DNA from: Melioribacteraceae bacterium
GTDB taxonomy: Bacteria > Bacteroidota > Ignavibacteria > Ignavibacteriales > Melioribacteraceae
Reading direction: 5' to 3'
DNA: 64,000 nt
Assembly: GCA_019638015.1 (NCBI GenBank)
Contig: JAHBUP010000001.1
Coordinates: forward strand, 868,001 to 932,000
The translations under genes were made by a program, and so were the position numbers. The notes under the pieces are model-generated. The model made no database searches. It was given only the letters and a program-made list of their open reading frames with translations, and was not told the DNA's origin. Positions 28,205 to 40,043 of this stretch are shown here, piece by piece. Positions within the stretch are counted from its first letter, which is position 1. Every line of letters starts with the position of its first letter.

Positions 28205-28255
28205 CTTTACATGAAAATGAAGTAAACTAATGGAAAAATCGGTAGATAAATTATT

Positions 28256-30865
28256 ATGAAATTAATTTACTTACTAATTATCGGGATGCTTCCTGTTATT
28301 TGTCATGCTCAAGTTGTAAAGGATTATAAAAAGTATGATGATAAAATAATGATTACCCTTTCTGAAGGTACGCTGGATATTATCCCGCTAACTGAAAACT
28401 CAGTAAGAATAAAATTTTATAAAGATGTTGAGCCGAAACTACCTGAACTTATTTTTAAAACTAGTATGGCAATACCAATATTTAAGGTTACAGATACTTC
28501 CTCAAAGATAGAGATAAAAGGAAATAAAATTGATGTAATTATAGACAAGCAGACTGGCTCATTATCATTTGTTGATAATAGAGGAGAAATGTTTTTAAAT
28601 GAGAAATTAAGTTCACGAAAATTAGTTGGCGATTCTATAAATGGGGAACCATGCTTTATCGCAGAACAAAGTTTTGAATCACCAAATGACGAATTTATTT
28701 TTGGATTGGGGCAGTTTCAGGATGGGCAATACAATCTCAAAAATAAAACCCGACGATTAACACAAGTCAATTCCCAAATTTCACTTCCTTTTATTTATTC
28801 AAGTAGAGGTTATGGTTTGCTCTGGCATCAGTATGGTTTAACAGATTTTAATCCAACCTATAATTTTATTAAACTGGAAAAGCAATCATCTGTAGGTAAT
28901 AATGAACTGGCTGAAGTAACTACAACATCAGGAACACAAAAGATATCTCAGGAGCATTCTCTTTATGTAGGTAGCTTTTATGTACCAAAAGATGGTATTT
29001 ATTCCATTTTTCTTGATTTGGGGGAAATGGATAATAAGCATTATGTTGTAATAGATGGTAAACCATTCATAAACTTTAGCAATTACTGGCTTCCTCCTAC
29101 TACAAGCGAACTTATCGAATTAAAAGAGGGTGAGCATCAAGTACAGGTGGTTTGTAAATCGAGCAATATACCTAAACTTTCATTTAACCAAATAGAAGAT
29201 GTAACAACTTTCCATTCGCCAAATGCTAAACTGCTGGACTATATTGTATTTTACGGACCTTCTGCCGATAGTATAATTGCCGAATATAGAAATCTTTCTG
29301 GGAATGCGCCTATGTTTCCCCTTTGGGCATACGGCTTCTGGCAATGCCGCGAACGCTATAGTTCAAGTAAAGAATTGATTGATGCTGTTAAAGAATTTCG
29401 TAATAGAAATCTTCCATTGGATGTGATTGTTCAGGATTGGCAATATTGGGGAAACAATGGCTGGGGCGTACCTCAGTTCGACAAAACTAATTATCCAAAT
29501 CCTGCAGGATTTATAAAAGAATTACATGATTTAAATGCTCATTTCAATATTTCAATATGGTCAAACCCGGATAAAAATTCAGAAATCGGTAAGGAGTATG
29601 TAACAAAAGACCGATTTATTCCCAACACAAAATGGTTGGACTATTTTAATCCCGAAACCAGAAAAGAGTATTGGAACACATTAAAACAAAACATGTTTGA
29701 TTATGGAGTTGATTCCTGGTGGATGGATGCTGTTGAACCAGAAAACGATGCTTTACGAGGAGAGACGACTCATATAGGATTAGGGGATTTTTACCGTCTT
29801 ACTTATCCGCTATTTGTAAGTCAAGCGGTTTATGAAGGGCAACGAGAAACTACTTCTGATAAACGAGTCTGCATTCTTACCCGTTCAGCTTTTCTTGGTC
29901 AACAGAAGTATGGAATTATTAATTGGTCAGGTGATATAAATGGAACATGGGATTCATTCAAACGGCAAATAGTTGCCGGACTGAACTATACAATTACCGG
30001 ATTACCTTATTGGACAACCGATATCGGAGGATTTTTTCGCCAGGGTCAATCTCAATATATTGATGAAAAGTATCATGAATTATTTATTCGTTGGTTTCAA
30101 TGGGGAGCATTTAACCCAATCTTTCGTGTTCATGGTTACCAAAGCGAAACAGAACCGTGGAAGTATGGAAGAAAAGTTGAAGATAACATTAGAAAGTTTC
30201 TTCAGCTTCGTTATAGTTTGCTTCCTTATATTTATTCTGAGGCATGGCAAATTGCAAAAAATGGTTCGACTTTGATGCGGCCATTGATAATGGATTTCAA
30301 AGAAGATACTATTGCTTTAAATCAACCATATGAATTTATGTTTGGGAAAGCCATACTTGTAGCTCCCGTTACTGATTCAGCAGTAAATAAAATGAATTTG
30401 TACTTACCCAAATTTGCTGATTGGTACGATTTCTGGACCAACGAAAAATTTGTTGGAGGTCAGGAAATAAAAACGGATACGCCGATAGATAAAATTCCTC
30501 TTTTCGTGAGAGCTGGGTCTATAATTCCGCTTGGTCCATTGGTTCAATATTCAACCGAAAAGAAGTGGGATAATCTTGAAATTAGAATTTATAACGGTGC
30601 CGATGGTATGTTTGTTTTGTACGAAGATGAAAACGATAATTATAATTATGAAAAGGGAATGTATTCGACCATTACATTTAATTGGAATGATAAAGAAAAA
30701 GAATTATCTATCAATGATAGAGAAGGCGCTTTTCCTGGAATACTCAATGAACGTAACTTCAGAATTGTATCTGTTGACATCAGGAAGGGTATAGGCATGG
30801 AAAGGGTAGAAAAGTATGATAGAGAAATTGCTTATACCGGGAAGAAGATTGTAATAAAAATGTAG
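28256..30865 (+). CDS. GH31 alpha-xylosidase with PA14-like insertion
   Basis: 869 residues. Signal peptide (~1-19, ending CHAQ), N-terminal beta-sandwich interrupted by a PA14-like insert (~220-330, SFYVPKDGIYSIFLDLGE), GH31 barrel and C-terminal beta domains. Asp491 in SWWMDAVEPE is the nucleophile and Asp560 in WSGDINGTW the acid/base. This layout matches PA14-bearing alpha-xylosidases for xyloglucan oligosaccharides in Bacteroides and Cellvibrio. The extra ~60 residues relative to the previous gene are mainly this insert, suggesting that the pair handles short and long oligosaccharides respectively. Confidence 0.9.
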   Translation: MKLIYLLIIGMLPVICHAQVVKDYKKYDDKIMITLSEGTLDIIPLTENSVRIKFYKDVEPKLPELIFKTSMAIPIFKVTDTSSKIEIKGNKIDVIIDKQTGSLSFVDNRGEMFLNEKLSSRKLVGDSINGEPCFIAEQSFESPNDEFIFGLGQFQDGQYNLKNKTRRLTQVNSQISLPFIYSSRGYGLLWHQYGLTDFNPTYNFIKLEKQSSVGNNELAEVTTTSGTQKISQEHSLYVGSFYVPKDGIYSIFLDLGEMDNKHYVVIDGKPFINFSNYWLPPTTSELIELKEGEHQVQVVCKSSNIPKLSFNQIEDVTTFHSPNAKLLDYIVFYGPSADSIIAEYRNLSGNAPMFPLWAYGFWQCRERYSSSKELIDAVKEFRNRNLPLDVIVQDWQYWGNNGWGVPQFDKTNYPNPAGFIKELHDLNAHFNISIWSNPDKNSEIGKEYVTKDRFIPNTKWLDYFNPETRKEYWNTLKQNMFDYGVDSWWMDAVEPENDALRGETTHIGLGDFYRLTYPLFVSQAVYEGQRETTSDKRVCILTRSAFLGQQKYGIINWSGDINGTWDSFKRQIVAGLNYTITGLPYWTTDIGGFFRQGQSQYIDEKYHELFIRWFQWGAFNPIFRVHGYQSETEPWKYGRKVEDNIRKFLQLRYSLLPYIYSEAWQIAKNGSTLMRPLIMDFKEDTIALNQPYEFMFGKAILVAPVTDSAVNKMNLYLPKFADWYDFWTNEKFVGGQEIKTDTPIDKIPLFVRAGSIIPLGPLVQYSTEKKWDNLEIRIYNGADGMFVLYEDENDNYNYEKGMYSTITFNWNDKEKELSINDREGAFPGILNERNFRIVSVDIRKGIGMERVEKYDREIAYTGKKIVIKM

Positions 30866-30996
30866 AGATACTATTCATGGTTCTATTAACCACTAAAAAA
30901 ATAATTCGTATTAGCCTATAATTTATTAGAAAAATATTTATGAAAAATTTCTTGTTAAATGTTTCTTTATACTATTAAGGTGGCTCAAATAAAATT

Positions 30997-32343
30997 ATGA
31001 GAAAAATAATATATGTCCTATACTTTTTGATAGTGGCTAATATCAGTTTTGCCCAATCCCCGATCATTCAAACGAAATATACTGCCGATCCTGCACCTAT
31101 GATTTATAAAGACACTGTGTTTCTCTATACAGGCCACGACGAAGATGATGCAATGGGCTTTAAAATGCATAATTGGTTGCTCTATACATCGACCGATATG
31201 GCTAATTGGACCGAGCATGGCGTGGTTGCATCTTTAAAAAATTTCTCATGGGTTCCTTATGATAATGGAGCATGGGCTGCTCAGTGCGTTGAGCGTAATG
31301 GAAAGTTTTATCTCTATTGCCCAATGCCTGGCGGAGTTGGAATAGGGGTTTTAATTGCCGATAGTCCTTATGGACCTTTTAATGACCCGATTGGAAAGCC
31401 TTTGATAAGTAAAAGCAACCATGATATAGATCCTACTATTTTGATTGACGACGATGGCCAGGCATACTTGTACTGGGGAAATCCAAAGTTATATTATGTT
31501 AAATTGAATGAGGATATGATTTCTTACTCAGGTGAGATAATTGAGGAAACAACAACACCCAAGAATTATCAAGAAGGACCTTGGGTTTGGAAACGGAACA
31601 ATCATTATTACATGGCGTATGCTTCCACTTGCTGTCCGGAAGGAATTGGTTATGCAATGAGCGACTCACCAACAGGACCATGGGAATATAAAGGAATGAT
31701 TGTAGATGCATCAGAAAAAACCAGAGGTAATCATCCCGGTATTATTGAATACAAAGGCAAATCGTATTGTTTTGGGCACAGTTACGACTTGCTGAAACTA
31801 ACCACATCCAAATTTTATGAACGCCGATCGGTGGATATGGATGAAATGATTTATAATCCCGATGGCACTATACAAAACCGTCATTATTGGTCGGTTGAAG
31901 GTCCTGAACAAGTTGGGAAATTGGATCCATTCAAACGAGTTGAGGCAGAAACAATGGCTTGGAGCGAAGGGGTTAAAACAATGTTCGAAACAGAATGGGA
32001 AGGGGATTTTGAATGGGCTAGGGGAAAAAAGGTTGCTGATCGTTTGTTTGTAACTTCCATTCACAATGGTGATTATCTCATGGTAAAAGGCGTTGATTTT
32101 GCTAAAGGGGCAAAATCAGTGGAAGTGAGTGTTGCTTCTCTGTATGGTGGGAAAATCGAAATTCATCTTGATGAAACCCATGGACCTATCATTGCTACTG
32201 TTGATGTAAATACTTCACGACAAGGTGGTATCTGGAGGACAATTACTGCACCGGTTAAGAGTGTTAGTGGAGTTCACGATTTGTATTTTGTTTTTAATGG
32301 AGAAAAAGACCTGTTCAACTTTGACTGGTGGATGTTTAAGTAA
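30997..32343 (+). CDS. GH43 glycosidase with C-terminal CBM6-like domain
   Basis: 448 residues: signal peptide (~1-19, ending SFAQ), five-bladed GH43 propeller (~25-305) and a CBM6-like module (~310-448, FKRVEAETMAW, ending FDWWMFK). The expected acidic residues are present: general base Asp in TADPAPM, pKa modulator Asp in HDIDPTILIDDDG, acid Glu in QEGPWVWKR. Predicted activities are alpha-L-arabinofuranosidase or beta-xylosidase. It has the same domain order as the GH43 at 38583. AAGGTGG lies upstream of the ATG. Confidence 0.88.
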   Translation: MRKIIYVLYFLIVANISFAQSPIIQTKYTADPAPMIYKDTVFLYTGHDEDDAMGFKMHNWLLYTSTDMANWTEHGVVASLKNFSWVPYDNGAWAAQCVERNGKFYLYCPMPGGVGIGVLIADSPYGPFNDPIGKPLISKSNHDIDPTILIDDDGQAYLYWGNPKLYYVKLNEDMISYSGEIIEETTTPKNYQEGPWVWKRNNHYYMAYASTCCPEGIGYAMSDSPTGPWEYKGMIVDASEKTRGNHPGIIEYKGKSYCFGHSYDLLKLTTSKFYERRSVDMDEMIYNPDGTIQNRHYWSVEGPEQVGKLDPFKRVEAETMAWSEGVKTMFETEWEGDFEWARGKKVADRLFVTSIHNGDYLMVKGVDFAKGAKSVEVSVASLYGGKIEIHLDETHGPIIATVDVNTSRQGGIWRTITAPVKSVSGVHDLYFVFNGEKDLFNFDWWMFK

Positions 32344-32358
32344 AAAAACTTTTATTAA

Positions 32359-35694
<3,336 letters not shown>

Positions 35695-35743
35695 TACTGA
35701 TTAATGATAAATGATAAAACTTATCAATCTGTCTGTATTATTT

Positions 35744-35757
35744 TGTAACCGGTTACA
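35744..35757. promoter_or_regulatory. LacI-type operator TGTAACCGGTTACA
   Basis: A perfect 14-base palindrome with central CG, the usual form of LacI/GalR-family operators. It lies 33 bases before the GH43 gene at 35791, where a bound repressor would block transcription. The locus encodes one LacI-family protein, at 19508. Confidence 0.65.
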
Positions 35758-35790
35758 GTGGTGTAATTGACAAAAACATAGGAATGAATT

Positions 35791-37422
35791 ATGAAAATAA
35801 ATTTTATTATATCAATATTATTAGTTGTGTTGATTTCAACTGTAAATATATTTGCACAAAAATTCCAAGCTGATAACGGAGATGGTACATTTACAAATCC
35901 AGTAATAGCGGCTGACTACCCCGATCCGGATGTAATTAGGGTTGATTCGGTTTACTATTTTGTATCAACTACAATGTTTGTTTTTCCCGGAGTTACAATA
36001 CTTAAATCTTACGATCTTATTAATTGGGAATATTGCAGTAATGCCCTACCTCGTTTTGATTTTAATAAATGTTATGATCTTGACGGCTGCAACAGATATG
36101 GGCGCGGTCAATGGGCAACAAGTCTAAAATTCCATAACGGAAAATTCCACATTTTATTTATTACTCTGGATGAAGGGGGATTTTATTTAACCGCCGATAA
36201 AGCTGAAGGTCCTTGGGAAATTAATCGCTTGCCAAAAGGATTTTACGACCCCGGTTTGTTTTTTGATGACGACGGAAAAATTTACGTTGCTCATGGTTAT
36301 AATAAAATTAGTATAACCGAAGTTGACAATAACCTTGTAGCAAAAAGTGATGATGTATTGGTTTACACGGGTGATATAAGGCGCGGACTCGAAGGTGCTC
36401 ATGTTTATAAAATTAACGATTATTATTATTTGTATTGTACTTATGGCGGACTTGATGGTTTTCAAGTGGCACTTCGTTCAAAAAACATTTATGGACCATA
36501 CGAACAAAAAGTGGTAATTAGAGATACTACTCACGGACCTAATTTTGGTATTCACCAAGGCGCACTTATTGAAACACAAACGGGAGAGTGGTGGACAATG
36601 CTATTTGTTGACAGCGGACCATTCGGAAGATTCCCATCGCTTCAACCTGTTACTTGGGTTGATGGTTGGCCAATGGTGGGAGTTGATGGAAAAGCAGTAG
36701 TAACTTTTAGAAAACCTAATGTTGGTAAAGAATATCCTATAAAAATTTTGCCAACATCTGATGAATTTGACATGCCTATCGGCGAGTCTGGCAATCCAGA
36801 ATTAAATATGCAATGGGGATGGAATCATAATCCCGAACCAACTAAATGGTCTTTAAAGGAAAACCCTGGATTCTTGAGACTAAAAACCGTAACGGTGGTT
36901 GATAGTTTACAGAAAGCACGCAACACTCTTACACAAAGAATGTTTGCCTACTATTCTGATGATATAACATCCGAGGCGACGATTAAAATGGAATTTGAAA
37001 ATATGAAAGACGGCGACATCGCCGGTTTAGCTGTTTTCCAAAATCCATACGCATATATAGGAATTAAGAAATCAAATGGTCATCATTATATAATTATGGT
37101 GAATAATGGTAAACTAATCGACTCAATTAAAGTTGATAAGACAAAAATATATTTACGCGCAAGCGCATTCTTTGGTTCAGGAGCAGCACCGCTTTACGGA
37201 GGTAAATCTGTTTCGGGTTCAGGGAATGCATCTTTCTCATATAGTCTCGATAATGATTCCTTTACGAAAATTGGTAATGAATTGAATATGAGATTTAATC
37301 TCAAAGTTTTTACAGGTAATAAATTTTGCCTTTTCAACTATGCAACCAAGGAAATTGGTGGGTATGTTGAATTTGACTGGTTTAGAACAAATCCAAGCAA
37401 AGTTGTCTTTAATAAGAAATAA
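35791..37422 (+). CDS. GH43 beta-xylosidase/arabinofuranosidase with C-terminal beta-sandwich
   Basis: 543 residues: signal peptide (~1-23, ending IFAQ), GH43 propeller (~30-325) and a GH43_C2-type beta-sandwich (~335-540). Catalytic residues fit the family: Asp in DYPDPDVIRV, Asp in YDPGLFFDDDG, Glu in GLEGAHVYK. The YPDPDV opening and C-terminal sandwich are typical of subfamilies containing beta-1,4-xylosidases and arabinofuranosidases, distinct from the CBM6-bearing GH43 enzymes at 30997 and 38583. The LacI-type palindrome just upstream suggests that it is the most directly sugar-controlled enzyme of the locus and starts a transcript that may run on to GH95. Confidence 0.88.
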   Translation: MKINFIISILLVVLISTVNIFAQKFQADNGDGTFTNPVIAADYPDPDVIRVDSVYYFVSTTMFVFPGVTILKSYDLINWEYCSNALPRFDFNKCYDLDGCNRYGRGQWATSLKFHNGKFHILFITLDEGGFYLTADKAEGPWEINRLPKGFYDPGLFFDDDGKIYVAHGYNKISITEVDNNLVAKSDDVLVYTGDIRRGLEGAHVYKINDYYYLYCTYGGLDGFQVALRSKNIYGPYEQKVVIRDTTHGPNFGIHQGALIETQTGEWWTMLFVDSGPFGRFPSLQPVTWVDGWPMVGVDGKAVVTFRKPNVGKEYPIKILPTSDEFDMPIGESGNPELNMQWGWNHNPEPTKWSLKENPGFLRLKTVTVVDSLQKARNTLTQRMFAYYSDDITSEATIKMEFENMKDGDIAGLAVFQNPYAYIGIKKSNGHHYIIMVNNGKLIDSIKVDKTKIYLRASAFFGSGAAPLYGGKSVSGSGNASFSYSLDNDSFTKIGNELNMRFNLKVFTGNKFCLFNYATKEIGGYVEFDWFRTNPSKVVFNKK

Positions 37423-37504
37423 ATTGATAACAATGAGTTGTACTTTATGATCTAACTACTACTGATATCGTGTTGACTAATTCATTATTACAGGAGGTGA
37501 AATT

Positions 37505-38542
37505 ATGGAATTCCCAATTTTCATTTCATTTACTCTTCTTAATGCGTGCAACCTTCGTTGTAAAATGTGCGGACAGTGGAGTGAAACCGGTTATGTGCGG
37601 AACAAAGTTGTTGAAGCAAATCCCCAATTAAAGGTAGATGTGTGGAAAAGACTTGTTGATGAAATTTCAAACCATAAGATCAGGTTTATTTTGATCAGAG
37701 GAGGCGAACCTTTTCTTTATCCAGGGATTATGGAGTTGATTGAATACATTAACAGTAAAGGAATTTTTGTTTCAATTGATACAAACGGAACAATGATTGA
37801 AAATTATGCCGTAGAGCTAGTTAGGATGGGAAATATGCATATAACTTTTTCTGTTGATGGACCTGAACCTGTTCATGATGAGGTTAGAGGGATAAAAGGA
37901 AGTTATAAACAAATAAAAGAAAATATTGAGTTGTTTAATCGACTCGAAAAAGAAAATAATAAATCAATAGGTAAGAGTATTTGTTTTACTATTAGTAAAT
38001 ACTCCTACAAAGGATTGGGGGAAATGCCGGATGTAGCAAGGGAAATGGGAATAAATTCAATCAACATTGTACCCTATTACTATTTCTCTCAAACTACCGG
38101 AGATAAATATGAGTTAGAATTGAAAACACATTTTAACACTTCAGCATATTCATGGAAGGGCTTTCAGCATGAAGATTCCGGAATAGATTTTCAAGTCTTC
38201 AAGCATGAGTATGAAAAATATATTTCAACACTCAATGGTATCGAAAATTTTCCTTTCATGCCCTTTGGTCTTGATGAATATAAATCATGGTTTGAGGATG
38301 ATAACTCGGTTGTCGGTTCCACACAATGTCTGAATGTTGAAAAATTAATTGATATTCAACCTAATGGTGATGCAAACTTCTGCATCGATTTTCCCGATTA
38401 CGTAATCGGAAATATTAAGGATATGACAATCTCAGAAATATGGAATAGCAGTAGAGCTGAAAAATTTAGAAGTTATAGAAGGAATAACCCGCTGGCAATA
38501 TGCTACAGATGCGGTGGAAAATATTGTTCCGAAATTAATTAA
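37505..38542 (+). CDS. Radical SAM protein with SPASM-like C-terminus
   Basis: 345 residues, no signal peptide, so cytoplasmic. Cys15, Cys19 and Cys22 (NACNLRCKMCGQ) form the CX3CX2C site for the SAM-binding [4Fe-4S] cluster; GGEPFLYP is the SAM-contact motif and FSVDGPEPVHDEVRG fits the core barrel. The C-terminus has a SPASM/twitch-like Cys set (TQCLNVEKL, NFCIDFPD, CYRCGGKYC) able to hold extra clusters. Such proteins modify peptides or proteins, or mature sulfatases. No sulfatase or small peptide gene is nearby, so the substrate is unknown. AGGAGGTG gives a very strong ribosome site, and it sits among secreted GH43 enzymes on the same strand. Confidence 0.85.
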   Translation: MEFPIFISFTLLNACNLRCKMCGQWSETGYVRNKVVEANPQLKVDVWKRLVDEISNHKIRFILIRGGEPFLYPGIMELIEYINSKGIFVSIDTNGTMIENYAVELVRMGNMHITFSVDGPEPVHDEVRGIKGSYKQIKENIELFNRLEKENNKSIGKSICFTISKYSYKGLGEMPDVAREMGINSINIVPYYYFSQTTGDKYELELKTHFNTSAYSWKGFQHEDSGIDFQVFKHEYEKYISTLNGIENFPFMPFGLDEYKSWFEDDNSVVGSTQCLNVEKLIDIQPNGDANFCIDFPDYVIGNIKDMTISEIWNSSRAEKFRSYRRNNPLAICYRCGGKYCSEIN

Positions 38543-38582
38543 CGAGTAATGTAATGTGAAAAAATTAATTGGGATATAATCA

Positions 38583-39932
38583 ATGAAATATTACCAAACC
38601 ATTTTAAAGGTGTCAGCAAGTATAATATTATTAGCATCAATCAATATGTATGCTCAAAATCCAATTATCACAAATCAATTTACCGCTGATCCATCCGCAA
38701 GAGTATTCGATGGAAAAGTTTATCTATATCCCTCGCATGATATTCCACCGGTTGAAGGGAAAACACGCCCCGATTGGTTCTGCATGGAAGATTATCACGT
38801 TTTCTCATCTTCCAATCTCACGGAATGGACCGATCACGGTGTTATTTTAGATCAAACACAGATCCCCTGGGCCAATCCTACCGCATATAGCTTATGGGCT
38901 CCCGATTGTATCTATAGAAATGGTAAATATTATTTTTACTTTCCCGCTCCTCATAAGGATACAACTAAAGGAAGAGGATTCTCAATTGGTGTTGCTACAT
39001 CTGATAATCCCTATGGTCCATTTACTCCGGAACCTGAACCAATTAAAGGAGTACGCGGCATTGATCCCAATGTATTAATTGATAAAGACGGGCAGGCATA
39101 TTTATACTGGTCAGCAAGAAATATTTTTGTCGCAAAACTAAAAGAGAATATGACTGAACTTGAATCCGAGCCATTGATAATTCCAAATTTACCTGATAAA
39201 GGACTTAAGGAAGGTCCATTTGTTTTTGAGCGGAATGGTATTTACTACTTAACTTTTCCTCATGTTGAAAATGTAACGGAGCGGCTTGAGTATGCAATTG
39301 CCGATAATCCGATGGGACCTTTTGAAATGGTTGGTGTAATTATGGATGAATCACCAACGGGATGCTGGACAAATCATCACTCGATAATTGAGTATGATAA
39401 TCAATGGTATCTTTTCTATCATCACAATGATTACTCCCCCAACTTTGATAAAAATAGATCTGTTAGAATTGACAGCCTATTTTTTAATGAGGATGGAACA
39501 ATACAAAAAGTTATTCCAACATTACGTGGTGTTGGAATAACGAATGCATCAGATAAAATCCAGATAGATAGATTCAGTTTGAAAAGCAGTAACGGATCAT
39601 CAATAGATTTTCTAGATACACTAAAAAGATTTGAAGGATGGAAAACAATCCTCGATTCCGAAAAAGCATGGATGCAGTATAACAGTGTTAATTTTGAAGG
39701 AAGTAAAAAGCATATCGCTATAAAAATTAGAGCTTCATCAAAAACGGGAGCCGATTTACTAGTGAGATTAAATAATGCTGAAGGACCAATTATTGCTGAG
39801 GTAAAAATTCCTAAAGTTGATGAATGGACAACAGTTACTTCTCCTTTGCTAAAATATGAAGAAGGGATTAATAATATCATTATTCAATTAAAAAATAATT
39901 ATGCCGAGATAGACTGGATAAGCTTTGAATAA
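38583..39932 (+). CDS. GH43 glycosidase with C-terminal CBM6-like domain, second copy
   Basis: 449 residues with the same plan as the gene at 30997: signal peptide (~1-24, ending MYAQ), GH43 propeller (~28-315) and CBM6-like module (~320-449, ending EIDWISFE). Active-site Asp in TADPSARVF, Asp in GIDPNVLIDKDG and Glu in KEGPFVFER are present. Insertions differ (a longer loop after YPSHDIPPVEG), suggesting different specificity from the first copy. Predicted alpha-L-arabinofuranosidase, beta-xylosidase or a related exo-activity. It starts 40 bases after the radical SAM gene. Confidence 0.88.
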   Translation: MKYYQTILKVSASIILLASINMYAQNPIITNQFTADPSARVFDGKVYLYPSHDIPPVEGKTRPDWFCMEDYHVFSSSNLTEWTDHGVILDQTQIPWANPTAYSLWAPDCIYRNGKYYFYFPAPHKDTTKGRGFSIGVATSDNPYGPFTPEPEPIKGVRGIDPNVLIDKDGQAYLYWSARNIFVAKLKENMTELESEPLIIPNLPDKGLKEGPFVFERNGIYYLTFPHVENVTERLEYAIADNPMGPFEMVGVIMDESPTGCWTNHHSIIEYDNQWYLFYHHNDYSPNFDKNRSVRIDSLFFNEDGTIQKVIPTLRGVGITNASDKIQIDRFSLKSSNGSSIDFLDTLKRFEGWKTILDSEKAWMQYNSVNFEGSKKHIAIKIRASSKTGADLLVRLNNAEGPIIAEVKIPKVDEWTTVTSPLLKYEEGINNIIIQLKNNYAEIDWISFE

Positions 39933-40043
39933 TGGCGATGAGTTTTACCTGATCGGAAGAATGATAAAATCAATTCAGTTGAAGAACTGCGCTATACCTA
40001 ATCTCCTTAGTGCAATTAGTGAAAATATTCATTTGGAACTGGT

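Noticed and set aside
39431..39880. 149-residue minus-strand reading frame
   Set aside because: It is antisense to the well-supported GH43 gene at 38583, with no recognisable domain.
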